From positions 1 to 64,000 of the forward strand of contig NZ_JARXAB010000021.1 in the NCBI RefSeq assembly GCF_029866045.1: 64,000 bases of DNA. Reading direction: 5' to 3'. A program made the translations under genes and the position numbers. Below are positions 30,617 to 40,442 of the stretch, piece after piece (position 1 is the stretch's first letter; each line of letters opens with the position of its first letter). The stretch is from Ramlibacter sp. (GTDB lineage Bacteria > Pseudomonadota > Gammaproteobacteria > Burkholderiales > Burkholderiaceae_C). A model generated the notes under the pieces. The model had not been told where the DNA came from. It searched no databases and was given only the letters and a program-made list of their open reading frames with translations.

Positions 30617-30626
30617 GCCGGCGCCC

Positions 30627-31628
30627 TCAGTCCTTCTTGAAGCCGATGCTCTTCACGATGGCCTGCAGCTGCTCACGCTCGGCGCGCAGGGTGCGAGCCA
30701 TTTCAGCCGGCGTGGACAGGACGGGGTCGATGCCGCTGGAGACCAGCTTCTCGCGCAGCGGCCCGGACCGGGTAGCCGTGGCGAAGGTGCGCGAAATCAT
30801 TTCGGCCAGGTCCGCCGGCAAGTTGGGCGGCCCGGCCACACCGTACCAGCTGGTGGTGCTGACCGACGGGTAACCCAGCTCGGCGAAGGTGGGCACGTCG
30901 GGCAGCAGCGGAGAGCGGGTGGTGGTGGTCACCGCCAGGGCCTTGAGGCGGCCCGATTTGACGTGCTGAACGACTGCCGGTGGCGTCGAGAAACTCAGCT
31001 GGACCACGTTGGACAGCAAATCGATCACGGCCGGGCCGCTGCCCTTGTAGGGCACATGAAGCACTTCGATGCCAGCCTTGTTCAGGAAGACCTCCATGGC
31101 CAAATGGGTCAGGCCACCGCTGCCCCCGGAGGAGTAGCTGAGGGCCTTGGGATTGGCCTTGGCCTTGGCCACCAACTGCGGGACTGTGCTGACCTGCACG
31201 TCGCTGTGCGCCACCAGCAGCAAGGGCGTGGTGGCCAGCATGGAGATGGGGGTGAAGTCCTTGCCGGCCTCGAAGGTGTACTTATTGAGCAAGGTGGCAT
31301 CGATGAACTGCGACACGCTGAAAAACAGCAGGGTGTAGCCGTCGGGAGCGGCGCCAGCAACGAAGTCCAGCCCCAGCATGCCCGAGGCGCCGGCGCGGTT
31401 TTCGACCACCAGCGACTGCTTCCAGGCTTCGGAGGCAATCTGCGCGAAGGTCCGGCCAGCAAAGTCAGTGCCAGCGCCAGTAGAGGTGGGGACGACCCAG
31501 CGAACGGTTTTGTTGGGATATCCAGCCGTCGATTGCGCCTGGGACAGGGCGGGCATCAGCATGCCCAGAGAGGCCGCGCCGGTCAGCAGGGCGCCGCGAC
31601 GGGTCAAATTTGCGGGGTCGTGTGTCAT
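30627..31628 (-). CDS. Tripartite tricarboxylate transporter substrate-binding protein (TctC/Bug family)
   Basis: [63 protein letters not shown]...[12 protein letters not shown]. Confidence 0.93.
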   Translation of the reverse strand: MTHDPANLTRRGALLTGAASLGMLMPALSQAQSTAGYPNKTVRWVVPTSTGAGTDFAGRTFAQIASEAWKQSLVVENRAGASGMLGLDFVAGAAPDGYTLLFFSVSQFIDATLLNKYTFEAGKDFTPISMLATTPLLLVAHSDVQVSTVPQLVAKAKANPKALSYSSGGSGGLTHLAMEVFLNKAGIEVLHVPYKGSGPAVIDLLSNVVQLSFSTPPAVVQHVKSGRLKALAVTTTTRSPLLPDVPTFAELGYPSVSTTSWYGVAGPPNLPADLAEMISRTFATATRSGPLREKLVSSGIDPVLSTPAEMARTLRAEREQLQAIVKSIGFKKD

Positions 31629-31741
31629 GTCGTTCGAGGGTGGGCAAGTGGGCTGAATCGACCTGGATCGGCAGAACGACCATCGTATGCTGAAATGCAG
31701 GGCTTCGATCACCCGGAAAACCCCGATCAAAGGACGGATGC

Positions 31742-32635
31742 ATGAGCGATGAAAACCTGCGCAAACCTTGGCGCGAGCTGGTCGGTTCGGGTCGGCTCCT
31801 GAGAGTGCCCGCGATCTACGACGGCCTGTCAGCGCGGATCGCGCAGCAAGCCGGCTTTGCCGCGGTGGCTTTTTCGGGCAATGCGGTGTCCGCGAGTTTG
31901 CTCGGTATGCCCGACGTCGGCATGCTGGGCATGAGCGAAAACCTCGAGCACGCGGGACGCATCGCCCGGCAACTCAATGTGCCTGTCATCTGCGACGCCG
32001 ACACCGGCTACGGCGGCGTGCTCAATGTGGTGCGCACGGTGCAAGAGTTCGAGGCCGCGGGCATCGCCGCGATTCACATCGAAGACCAGGTGACCCCCAA
32101 GCGCTGCGGCCTGTTGCCCCAGGGCATTCCGGTGGTCAGCCAGGAGGAGCACGCGCAAAAGATTCGCGCCGCGGTCAAGGCGCGGCGCAGCCCCGACTTC
32201 TGGATCATTGCCCGCACCGACGCCAAGTCCATGCACGGTCTGGAGGAAGCGGCCCGGCGCGGACGCGCCTATGTCGAAGCCGGCGCGGATGCCGCGTTGG
32301 TCATGGGCGCCAACACGCCCGAGGAGCTGCGCTATGTCGCCAGCGTGGTGCGCGCGCCCCTGGTCACGGTGATCCAGGAGTCGCCGCCCACCAGCGAGCT
32401 CACCGATGAACTGCTGGAGGAGGTCGGCTGCGTGCTGGCCCTGCATGCGGGCATCACCCGCTACGCGGTGGTGCAGGCCCTGCAAGAGGTCCTCGCCGCC
32501 TTGCACCGCGACCATCACACCCAGTCGGTGCGCCATCGCATGGCCAGCTTCGAGCAGTACAACCAGGCCCTGGGGCTGCCCGAATGGCTGGCGCTGGAAG
32601 AAGAACTTCTCAAGCCGACGGGAGGCGCATCATGA
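31742..32635 (+). CDS. Isocitrate lyase/PEP mutase family protein
   Basis: PAIYDGLSARIAQQAGFAAVAFSGNAVSASLLGMPDVGML; VICDADTGYGG; HIEDQVTPKRCG. Confidence 0.92.
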   Translation: MSDENLRKPWRELVGSGRLLRVPAIYDGLSARIAQQAGFAAVAFSGNAVSASLLGMPDVGMLGMSENLEHAGRIARQLNVPVICDADTGYGGVLNVVRTVQEFEAAGIAAIHIEDQVTPKRCGLLPQGIPVVSQEEHAQKIRAAVKARRSPDFWIIARTDAKSMHGLEEAARRGRAYVEAGADAALVMGANTPEELRYVASVVRAPLVTVIQESPPTSELTDELLEEVGCVLALHAGITRYAVVQALQEVLAALHRDHHTQSVRHRMASFEQYNQALGLPEWLALEEELLKPTGGAS

Positions 32636-34050
32636 CTTCCGTTATGACCTCCGCCATGCCCCAGACCCTGTTCGACAAGATCTGGACGCGCCACCTCGTG
32701 GGCGCACGTGCCGACGGCAAGCACCTGTTGTACATGGACAGGCACGCCGTGCATGAATTGCACGCGCCGCACGCCTTCGGCCTGCTAGACGAGAGCGGCC
32801 GCGAGGTGCGGCGCAGCGACCTGACCCTGGTGGTGCAGGACCACACCGTGCCCACCCGGCCCGGAGTGATCCGGATATCGCCCCACATCGAGGCCACGCA
32901 GAAGGCGGGTGCGCGCCATCGCGTGCAGGTGCTCGACGTGAACGACCCCGATCACGGCATCGTCCATGTGGTCACCCCGGAGCTGGGCATCGCCCTGCCC
33001 GGGCTCACTCTGGCCTGCCCCGACAGCCACGCCTCCACGGTCGGCGCCATCGGCTGCCTGGCCTTTGGCTGCGGCACCACCGAGCTGGTGCATGTGCTGA
33101 GCACCCAGGTGATGGCGATGGAAAAGCCCCGCCAGATCCGCATCTGGCTGGACGGCCATCTGTCCGACTGGGTCAATGCCAAGGACGTGGCGCTGGCCCT
33201 GATCCGACAACTGGGGGTGAGCGCCGGGCGCGGCGCGGCGGTCGAATATGCCGGCCCGGTGATTGAGGCGATGGACATCGAGTCCCGCATGACCCTGTGC
33301 AATATGACGATCGAATGGGGCGGGCGCACCTGCCTGATCGCCCCCGACGCCAAAACCCTCGCCTGGTGCCAAGGCCGCCGCGGCGCACCCCAGGGACCCG
33401 CCTGGGAAGAGGCGCTGGTCTGGTGGAAGACCCTGCACTCGGACGCCGGGGCGGTGTTCGACGAAGAGCACCGCCTCGACTGCTCCGCGCTCTCGCCCCA
33501 GGTCACCTGGGGCACCGACCCGGGCCAGGCCATTGGCATCCAAGAGGCCGTGCCCGACCCACTGACACTCGCGGGTTCGGCGCAGGAGCGAACCGCTCGG
33601 GCCCTGACCTATATGGCCGTTCCCGGCGGGCAGTCTCTGGTGGGCCTGGCGGTCGACCGCGTCTTCATTGGTTCCTGCTCAAACGCGCGCTTGCCCGACC
33701 TGCGCGCGGCCGCGCGTGTGGCCGAGGGCCGACAGGTGGCAGCGGGCGTGCAAGCCTGGGTGGTACCGGGCTCCAGCGCGATCAAGCGCCAAGCCGAGGC
33801 CGAAGGGCTGGACCGGATTTTTGAGCAAGCCGGCTTTGAGTGGCGTGAGGCCGGTTGCTCGATGTGCGCGGGTGCCAACGGCGACGTGGGCACTGCGGGC
33901 CAGCGCTGCGTCTCCACCACCAACCGCAATTTCGAAAACCGCCAAGGGCGCGATGTCCGCACCCATCTCACCAGCCCGGCGATGGCCGCCGCCGCTGCGG
34001 TGGCGGGCCAGCTGGTGGATGTGCGCACACTGATGGAGACGCCGGCATGA
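32632..34050 (+). CDS. Aconitase-family large subunit (LeuC-like)
   Basis: MPQTLFDKIWTRHLVG..., CPDSHASTVGAIGCLAFGCGTTELVHVLSTQ, FIGSCSNARLPDLR. Confidence 0.92.
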   Translation: MTSVMTSAMPQTLFDKIWTRHLVGARADGKHLLYMDRHAVHELHAPHAFGLLDESGREVRRSDLTLVVQDHTVPTRPGVIRISPHIEATQKAGARHRVQVLDVNDPDHGIVHVVTPELGIALPGLTLACPDSHASTVGAIGCLAFGCGTTELVHVLSTQVMAMEKPRQIRIWLDGHLSDWVNAKDVALALIRQLGVSAGRGAAVEYAGPVIEAMDIESRMTLCNMTIEWGGRTCLIAPDAKTLAWCQGRRGAPQGPAWEEALVWWKTLHSDAGAVFDEEHRLDCSALSPQVTWGTDPGQAIGIQEAVPDPLTLAGSAQERTARALTYMAVPGGQSLVGLAVDRVFIGSCSNARLPDLRAAARVAEGRQVAAGVQAWVVPGSSAIKRQAEAEGLDRIFEQAGFEWREAGCSMCAGANGDVGTAGQRCVSTTNRNFENRQGRDVRTHLTSPAMAAAAAVAGQLVDVRTLMETPA

Positions 34051-34688
34051 CAACACGCGAACCTCTGTTGCGGGTGGAGGGCGTGGCCGCGCCCCTGCTG
34101 CTCGACGACGTGGACACGGACCAGATCATCCCCTCGTCCTACCTCAAGGACATGCACGCCGACATGGCGCAGGGATTTCTGGCCTATATGCGCCGCGGGC
34201 CCGATGGCCAGGTGCATCAGGACTTCGTGCTCGAGCGGCCCGTGTTCCGGGCCGCGCCGATTCTGATCGTGGGGCGAAATTTCGGTTGCGGCAGCTCGCG
34301 TGAGCATGCGGTCTGGGCCCTGCGGGCCTTCGGCATCCGCTGTGTGATCGGCGTGGCCCTGGCCGAGTTCTTCCACGAAAACTGCCTGAACAACGCGGTG
34401 CTTCCCATCTCGCTGGACGAGGCCACGTGGGGCGAGCTCTCCCAATGGGCGCGCGAAGTGGACGGCCAGCAGGCTCTGCGAGTCGACCTGGCCGAGCGCC
34501 AGATCGTGGCAGGGCCGGGCCAGCACTGGCCCTTCGAGATCGCGGACCACGCCCGCACGCGGCTGATGGAGGGCCTCGACGATGTAGGCCTCACGCTCAA
34601 GCACCGCGAGGCTATTGAGGCCTGGGAGTTGCGCACGGCGCAGGAGATGCCCTTCTTGCAAGCCTGCCCGGTCATCGCTGCGCCCTGA
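34047..34688 (+). CDS. Aconitase-family small subunit (LeuD-like)
   Basis: LLDDVDTDQIIPSSYLKD, GRNFGCGSSREHAVWALRAFGIRCVI; overlaps large subunit by ATGA. Confidence 0.92.
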   Translation: MTTREPLLRVEGVAAPLLLDDVDTDQIIPSSYLKDMHADMAQGFLAYMRRGPDGQVHQDFVLERPVFRAAPILIVGRNFGCGSSREHAVWALRAFGIRCVIGVALAEFFHENCLNNAVLPISLDEATWGELSQWAREVDGQQALRVDLAERQIVAGPGQHWPFEIADHARTRLMEGLDDVGLTLKHREAIEAWELRTAQEMPFLQACPVIAAP

Positions 34689-34742
34689 TGTTTCAAAAGG
34701 CGGGTGGGCCGGTGGCCCGCCCAGCTTCGCGACAATAGACCT

Positions 34743-35633
34743 ATGCAATCCCTCAGCCGCCGCCAGCTGGCCCTGCTTGTCGCCCTCACGCTGGCCTGGG
34801 GCTTGAACTGGCCGGTGATGAAGCTGGGCGTGTCGGCCTATCCGCCGCTGGCCTTTCGCGCGATCTCGGTCTGGCTCGGCCTGCCCCTGCTGGCCCTGGG
34901 GCTGCGGATGCTGGGCGTGCCCTTCCACTTACCGCGTCGCTATTGGCCGGCACTCTTGGTGCTGGCCTTTTTCAACATGTTCGTGTGGCACGCCTGCATG
35001 ATCACGGGCCTTACCCACCTCTCCAGCGGGCGGGCGGCCATCCTGGGCTACACCATGCCCGTGTTCTCGGCCCTTCTGGGCGCCGCCTTCTACGGCGCGA
35101 TCATGAGCGGGCGCAACTGGCTGGGTGTGGTCGCCGCGGCGACCGGCGTGGTCCTGCTGCTGTGGCATGAATTGCATCGCATGGCCGGCGCGCCGGTGGG
35201 TGTGGCCTTGCTGCTGGTGTCGGCGCTGAGCTGGGCGCTGGGCACGCAGATGATGCGACACACACGGATCGGGGCCCACACCCTGACCTTGAGTTTCTGG
35301 ATGACGGCGCTGACCGCCGTCTTCCTGAGCGCCATGTCCCTGGCCTTCGAGGCCGACCGTTGGCAAGCGCCGAGTGCGACCGCTTGGGGGGCCATCGTCT
35401 TCAACGCTGTGGTCGTGTTTGGCTTCGCACAACCCGCGTGGCTGACCCTGGCGCGCAGCCTGCCGCCGACAGCCTCCAGCCTGAGCGTGAGCCTGATCCC
35501 GGTGCTGGGCGTGTTCAGCGGCGCCTACGTGCTAGGCGAGGTGCTTCACTGGCAAGACTGGGCCTCGGTGGCGCTCATGGTGACAGCCATCGCCTCGGTG
35601 CTGTGGCCCTCGAGGAGCGCGCGCGGCGCCTGA
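34743..35633 (+). CDS. EamA/DMT family transporter
   Basis: MQSLSRRQLALLVALTLAWGLNWPVMKLGVSAYPPLAFRAISVWLGLP; multi-TM. Confidence 0.9.
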   Translation: MQSLSRRQLALLVALTLAWGLNWPVMKLGVSAYPPLAFRAISVWLGLPLLALGLRMLGVPFHLPRRYWPALLVLAFFNMFVWHACMITGLTHLSSGRAAILGYTMPVFSALLGAAFYGAIMSGRNWLGVVAAATGVVLLLWHELHRMAGAPVGVALLLVSALSWALGTQMMRHTRIGAHTLTLSFWMTALTAVFLSAMSLAFEADRWQAPSATAWGAIVFNAVVVFGFAQPAWLTLARSLPPTASSLSVSLIPVLGVFSGAYVLGEVLHWQDWASVALMVTAIASVLWPSRSARGA

Positions 35634-37141
35634 GCCCGCGCCGACACATCGGCGGCCACCCGTTTGAGCACTGGCCCCCATCGGGCGTCCGGCCCCTGCC
35701 GGTACAGGCGAACACTGGGGTACCAGGGAGAGTCGTCTCGATCGAGCATCCAGCGCGGGTCGGGGATGTAGCTCACCATGATCCAGGTGGGTTTGCCCAA
35801 GGACGCCGCCAGGTGGGCCACGCCGGTGTCGACCGAGATGACGAGGTCGAGGTTCTCGATCAAGGCGGCGGTGTCCGCGAAGTCGGCGAGCTGCTCGCCG
35901 AACACTCTGACCTCGGGCCTCAAGGCGAAGGCTCCGGTGTCCTGGGGCCGAATCACCCGCTGCAGACAAACCAGGTCCACCCCCTGCGGCATGGCGTTGA
36001 GGAAGTGCGCCAGGCGCATGCTGCGGTCCACATCGCGCCCGTGACGCGGGTTACCGGTGCAGGCAAAGCCCACGCGCAACCGCCCGTCGCGCGGGCCCAG
36101 CCGCTCGGCCCAGGCCGCAACGCGCGGGGCGGGCAGCACCAGAGGCGGGGGCGGGGGCATTTGGTCAGGGGCCATCTCGAGAAGAAAGGGCAGGTGCTCC
36201 AGGTCAACATGCCGGTCATACGGCGGCAAGGTCGACCCGCGGGCTACCACGGTGATGCGCGGGTCAACCGCTTGCAGCAGGCGCAGCAGGGCGGGCCAGA
36301 CCTCCAAGACCACCTGGGCACCCCGGTCCGCCATCACCAACGCCATCCGTAAGCCCTGCAGCGCGTCGCCAAAGCCGGCCTCGGTATGCACCAGCAGGGT
36401 CAGCCCGCCCAGGGGAACCCCCGGCTGCCAGCGCGGCTTGCCAAGCGCCCGGAGCCGACGGTGAGGCGGCGGGATCAAGCCGTCAAAGTGAGCCGCCATT
36501 CGTCGCTCGCGCAGCAGGGCGAAGACCTCCGGGTGTTTGCCAGACATGACAAGGAGCGGAACCAAGTCCGTCAGCCATTGACCCTGGCCCGGAAATCGCG
36601 CGATCAGGTCACGAAAAATCTGCGCGGCCTCATCGATCCGACGCATGTCCCGCAGAGCCCAGCCCTGTGCCACCAGGGGTCGCGGGTGCTGGGGCGCCAG
36701 GCGCTGCGCCTCCTGGTAGCAGGCCAGCGCCGCCTCCAGACGACCGGCGTGCAGATAGACCTGCCCCAGGTTGATGCAGATCGACATGTCATCAGGCCGA
36801 AGGGCCCGCGCCTTCTGAAGCCAGTCCTCGGCCTCGGCGAAGCGGCGCTGGCCCAGATAAGCGCAGCCGAGGTGCCCCAGCAGGATCGGGTCTTCCGGCT
36901 TTATTTCCCGGGCCCGCTCCAGCCACGCCAGGGCACGGTCATAGCGCATCCGCGTGAGCTCGAGCAGCCCCATCAGCTGCAGGACCGAGAAGTGGCGGGG
37001 AATGCGCGCGAGGATGCGGCGGTAGACCCGACGCGCCTGGGCCAGCTGGCCCCGCCGATGCATCCGCACTGCCCAGGGCAGTTGCCAGTCGCCCAAAAGT
37101 TGAAACGCGAAGGCCCGAACCGACTGCGCCAAAGTAGTCAT
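35546..37141 (-). CDS. TPR protein with C-terminal glycosyltransferase-like domain
   Basis: TPR-like repeats then VDLEHLPFLLEM...RLRVGFACTGNPRHGRDVDRSMRLAHF...DLVISVDTGVAHLAASLGKPTWIM. Confidence 0.85.
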   Translation of the reverse strand: MTTLAQSVRAFAFQLLGDWQLPWAVRMHRRGQLAQARRVYRRILARIPRHFSVLQLMGLLELTRMRYDRALAWLERAREIKPEDPILLGHLGCAYLGQRRFAEAEDWLQKARALRPDDMSICINLGQVYLHAGRLEAALACYQEAQRLAPQHPRPLVAQGWALRDMRRIDEAAQIFRDLIARFPGQGQWLTDLVPLLVMSGKHPEVFALLRERRMAAHFDGLIPPPHRRLRALGKPRWQPGVPLGGLTLLVHTEAGFGDALQGLRMALVMADRGAQVVLEVWPALLRLLQAVDPRITVVARGSTLPPYDRHVDLEHLPFLLEMAPDQMPPPPPLVLPAPRVAAWAERLGPRDGRLRVGFACTGNPRHGRDVDRSMRLAHFLNAMPQGVDLVCLQRVIRPQDTGAFALRPEVRVFGEQLADFADTAALIENLDLVISVDTGVAHLAASLGKPTWIMVSYIPDPRWMLDRDDSPWYPSVRLYRQGPDARWGPVLKRVAADVSARAQAPRALLEGHSTEAMAVTMSATEAQSCQ

Positions 37142-37290
37142 CTTGGATATAAGTAGCTCTTTGTATCTATTTAAACCGCCCTTTCGTCGGCTGTCTAGCC
37201 GTCCGTATCGGCTCGAACCGCTTTCACCCGGCCCGCTGCCACCCGTTCCGCGCAAACCGGCACCGTCCCGGCCCGCGCATACTTCGGGGC

Positions 37291-37929
37291 ATGCTCCGCT
37301 ACCTCACGATCCCAGTCACCCCTTTTGAACAGAACTGCTCCCTGGTCTGGGACGACGCCACCGCCCAGGCCGCGGTGATCGACCCCGGCGGCGACCTGGA
37401 CCTGCTGCTGGCCGAGGTGGCGCGCCTGGGACTCAAGCTCGAGCAGATCTGGCTCACCCACGCCCACATCGACCACGCCGGCGGCGCCGGCGAGTTGGCC
37501 GAGCGCCTGTCGCTGCCGATCATCGGACCCCACGAGGGCGACCAGTTCTGGATCGACGGCCTGGCCATGCAAAGCGCGCGCTTTGGCTTCCCGCCAGCCC
37601 GCGCCTTCACACCCACCCGTTGGCTGCACGACGGCGACACCGTCACCCTGGGCAGCCACACGCTACATGTGCGGCACTGCCCCGGCCACACGCCCGGGCA
37701 TGTGGTTTTTTACTCGCCAGAGATCGGCCGCGCCTTCGTGGGCGATGTGCTGTTTGCAGGCAGCATCGGCCGCACCGACTTCCCCCAGGGCAACCACCAG
37801 CAGCTCATCGACAGCATCACCGGACGCCTGTGGCCCATGGGCGACGACACGGTGTTCATCCCCGGGCACGGCCCTGAAAGCAGCTTTGGCCGGGAGCGGG
37901 CAACCAACCCCTTCGTGGGCGGGACCTGA
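37291..37929 (+). CDS. MBL-fold hydrolase, glyoxalase II-like
   Basis: LTHAHIDHAGGAGELAERL, HCPGHTPGHVVFYSPE, VFIPGHGPESSFGRERATNPF. Confidence 0.93.
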   Translation: MLRYLTIPVTPFEQNCSLVWDDATAQAAVIDPGGDLDLLLAEVARLGLKLEQIWLTHAHIDHAGGAGELAERLSLPIIGPHEGDQFWIDGLAMQSARFGFPPARAFTPTRWLHDGDTVTLGSHTLHVRHCPGHTPGHVVFYSPEIGRAFVGDVLFAGSIGRTDFPQGNHQQLIDSITGRLWPMGDDTVFIPGHGPESSFGRERATNPFVGGT

Positions 37930-37976
37930 GCGCGCCTCACGCCGTTGGCCGCTGAGGCCAGGCCCCGGCGCAGGCC

Positions 37977-38906
37977 TCAGCGGCTACCCCGCGCCTGCTC
38001 GTACAGGGCCTGAACCTTGGGCACGTTCTCGCGCAGCCGCGTGATGCGGTCGGGACCCGTGGGGTGGGTGGACAGGAAAGCCGGTCCCGTCTTGTCCCCC
38101 GAGGCGCGGGACATCTTTTCCCACAACGTGACCGAGGCCTGCGGGTCGTAGCCGCCGCGCGCGGCCAGCTCCAGCCCCACCAGGTCGGCATCGACCTCGT
38201 CATCGCGCGAGAAGCGCAGCGACAGCAGTTGGGTCCCCATATTGGCCGCCAAGTCGCCCAGCTGGCCCAGACCCAGCAATTGGGAAAGCACCGACAGGCC
38301 GATGCCAGTCCCCTGGGTCTTGGCGATCCGCGCGCGGGCATGTTCGCGCAGCGCGTGCGCCATCTCGTGGCCCATGACGACCGCGGTTTCGTCTTCGGTG
38401 AGCGCGAGCTTGTCCAGCAGGCCGGTGAAAAAGGCGATCTTGCCGCCCGGCATGCAAAAGGCGTTGATCTGCTGGCTGCCGATCAGGTTGATCTCCCAGC
38501 GCCATTGGCGCGCGCGGTCGTTCCAGCGCGGCGCCAGGGGGATGAGGCGTTGGGAAATGCCGCGCAGCCGTTGCAAGGCCGGGTAGTCATCCGGGGCCAG
38601 CGCGCGCTGCTGCCGCGCCTGGGCGAGCATGCGGCCGTACTCCTGCATCGAGGCGGATTCAATCTCGCCGGCGGGCACCAGATTGCGCAGCCGGGAGGCC
38701 TCGCCGACCTCCACCTGGGCCAGGCCCGGCCCAGCGGCGGCGGCACCGGCGGCCAGCAGAAAGGCGCGGCGCGGATGCCAGGCCTTCCCCCCGGCCGCAG
38801 GCCACTCGGCGCCAGCCACGGCATGCCGAGTCCCCGCTCCGCCAGACGGCAGGTCCGAGGGGCGGCTATTGGAATCAGCGACGCTTTCGTAGCAAGCCCG
38901 GCACAT
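37977..38906 (-). CDS. M48 family metallopeptidase
   Basis: VVMGHEMAHALREHARARI, INAFCMPGGKIAFFTGLL. Confidence 0.92.
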   Translation of the reverse strand: MCRACYESVADSNSRPSDLPSGGAGTRHAVAGAEWPAAGGKAWHPRRAFLLAAGAAAAGPGLAQVEVGEASRLRNLVPAGEIESASMQEYGRMLAQARQQRALAPDDYPALQRLRGISQRLIPLAPRWNDRARQWRWEINLIGSQQINAFCMPGGKIAFFTGLLDKLALTEDETAVVMGHEMAHALREHARARIAKTQGTGIGLSVLSQLLGLGQLGDLAANMGTQLLSLRFSRDDEVDADLVGLELAARGGYDPQASVTLWEKMSRASGDKTGPAFLSTHPTGPDRITRLRENVPKVQALYEQARGSR

Positions 38907-38932
38907 GGCGCCAATGATAATGATGCGTCACC

Positions 38933-40426
38933 ATGCCCACACCCGCCGACGCTCCCGCCGCAACGCCATCCGGCACCCCTGCGCCCATGCCTACGTCCGC
39001 ACCCGCATCCGGACTCGCACCCAGTTGGCTCGCCGCCCTGCGCGTCTACCTCGAGCCCGCCACCTGGCGCATGCTCCTGCTCGGGTTCGGTGCTGGCCTT
39101 CCTTTGTTGCTGGTGCTGGGCACCTTGAGCTTTCGGCTGCGCGAGGCCGGCATCGACCGCACCACCATCGGCTACCTGTCCTGGGTGGGCCTGGCGTACG
39201 GCTTCAAGTGGGCCTGGGCGCCGCTGGTCGACAGGCTGCCGCTGCCCGGCCTGACCCGCTGGCTGGGCCGCCGACGCGCCTGGCTGCTGCTCGCGCAGAT
39301 GATGGTGATCGCCGGTCTGGTCGGTATGGCACTGTCCAACCCGCAACAACAGCTACAGGCGGTGGTGGGCTTTGCGCTGCTGGTGGCCTTTGGCTCGGCC
39401 ACGCAGGACATCGCCCTGGACGCCTTCCGAATTGAATCGGCCGACACCGCGCACCAGGCCGCCCTGGCGGCGGCCTATCAGACCGGCTACCGGCTGGCGA
39501 TGATCTGGGCCGGCGCAGGGGTGTTGTGGATTGCTGCGCGTGTCGAGGCGCCGGCACTGGCCGCCGCTGTGAGCGCGGCATCCGCTGCCGCAAGCGCCAC
39601 CGCCAGCGCATCTGCCACCGCCGCCGCCAACGCTGTGGGGTCTGCCGCGGCGCAGGCGGCCACATCCGCCTACCAACAAGCAGCCTGGCAGGCCGCCTAT
39701 CTGGTCATGGCAGCCTCCATGGCGGTCGGCGTGCTCACCGTGCTGCTCTCGCCAGAACCGGCGCACAGGCCGCTTACCCCGGCCCGCGGCGCCGCGGCCT
39801 GGCTGCGCGAAGCGGTGGTCGAGCCCTTTGCCGACTTCGTGCGCCGCTACCGCTGGCAGGCGGCCCTGTTGCTGTCCCTGATCGCCGTCTATCGAATCAG
39901 CGACGTGGTCATGGGCATCATGGCCAACCCCTTCTATGTGGACATGGGCTTCACCAAAGACGAGGTCGCCGCGGTGAGCAAGGTCTACGGCGTGGTGATG
40001 ACACTGGTTGGCTCCTTCATCGGCGGCGTGCTGGCGCTGCGCCTGGGCGTGATGCGGGTGCTGATGCTGGGCGCGGTGCTCAGCGCCGCCACCAACTTGC
40101 TCTTCGTCTGGCTCGCCGGGCGCGGGCACGACGTGCAGGGCCTGATCTTCGTCGTCTCGGCCGACAACCTGGCCTCGGGCATTGCCTCGGCGGCCTTCAT
40201 TGCCTACCTGTCCAGTTTGACCAATGTGAGCTATTCGGCCACGCAGTACGCGCTGTTTAGCTCCATCATGCTGCTGCTGCCCAAGTGGCTGGCGGGCTTC
40301 TCGGGCCAGTTTGTCGACGCACATGGCTACGCCGACTTCTTCCTCGCCACCGCGGGCCTGGGGCTGCCGGTGCTGGTGTTGGTGGCGCTGGCGGCGCGGG
40401 TGAAGGTGGGGGGGACGGAGCGATGA
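38933..40426 (+). CDS. AmpG-like MFS transporter with internal Ala-rich insertion
   Basis: LLLGFGAGLPLLLVLGTLSFRLREAGIDRTTIGYLSWVGLAYGFKWAWAPLVDRLPLP. Confidence 0.9.
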   Translation: MPTPADAPAATPSGTPAPMPTSAPASGLAPSWLAALRVYLEPATWRMLLLGFGAGLPLLLVLGTLSFRLREAGIDRTTIGYLSWVGLAYGFKWAWAPLVDRLPLPGLTRWLGRRRAWLLLAQMMVIAGLVGMALSNPQQQLQAVVGFALLVAFGSATQDIALDAFRIESADTAHQAALAAAYQTGYRLAMIWAGAGVLWIAARVEAPALAAAVSAASAAASATASASATAAANAVGSAAAQAATSAYQQAAWQAAYLVMAASMAVGVLTVLLSPEPAHRPLTPARGAAAWLREAVVEPFADFVRRYRWQAALLLSLIAVYRISDVVMGIMANPFYVDMGFTKDEVAAVSKVYGVVMTLVGSFIGGVLALRLGVMRVLMLGAVLSAATNLLFVWLAGRGHDVQGLIFVVSADNLASGIASAAFIAYLSSLTNVSYSATQYALFSSIMLLLPKWLAGFSGQFVDAHGYADFFLATAGLGLPVLVLVALAARVKVGGTER

Positions 40427-40442
40427 TCCGGTGGGGCGCCGA

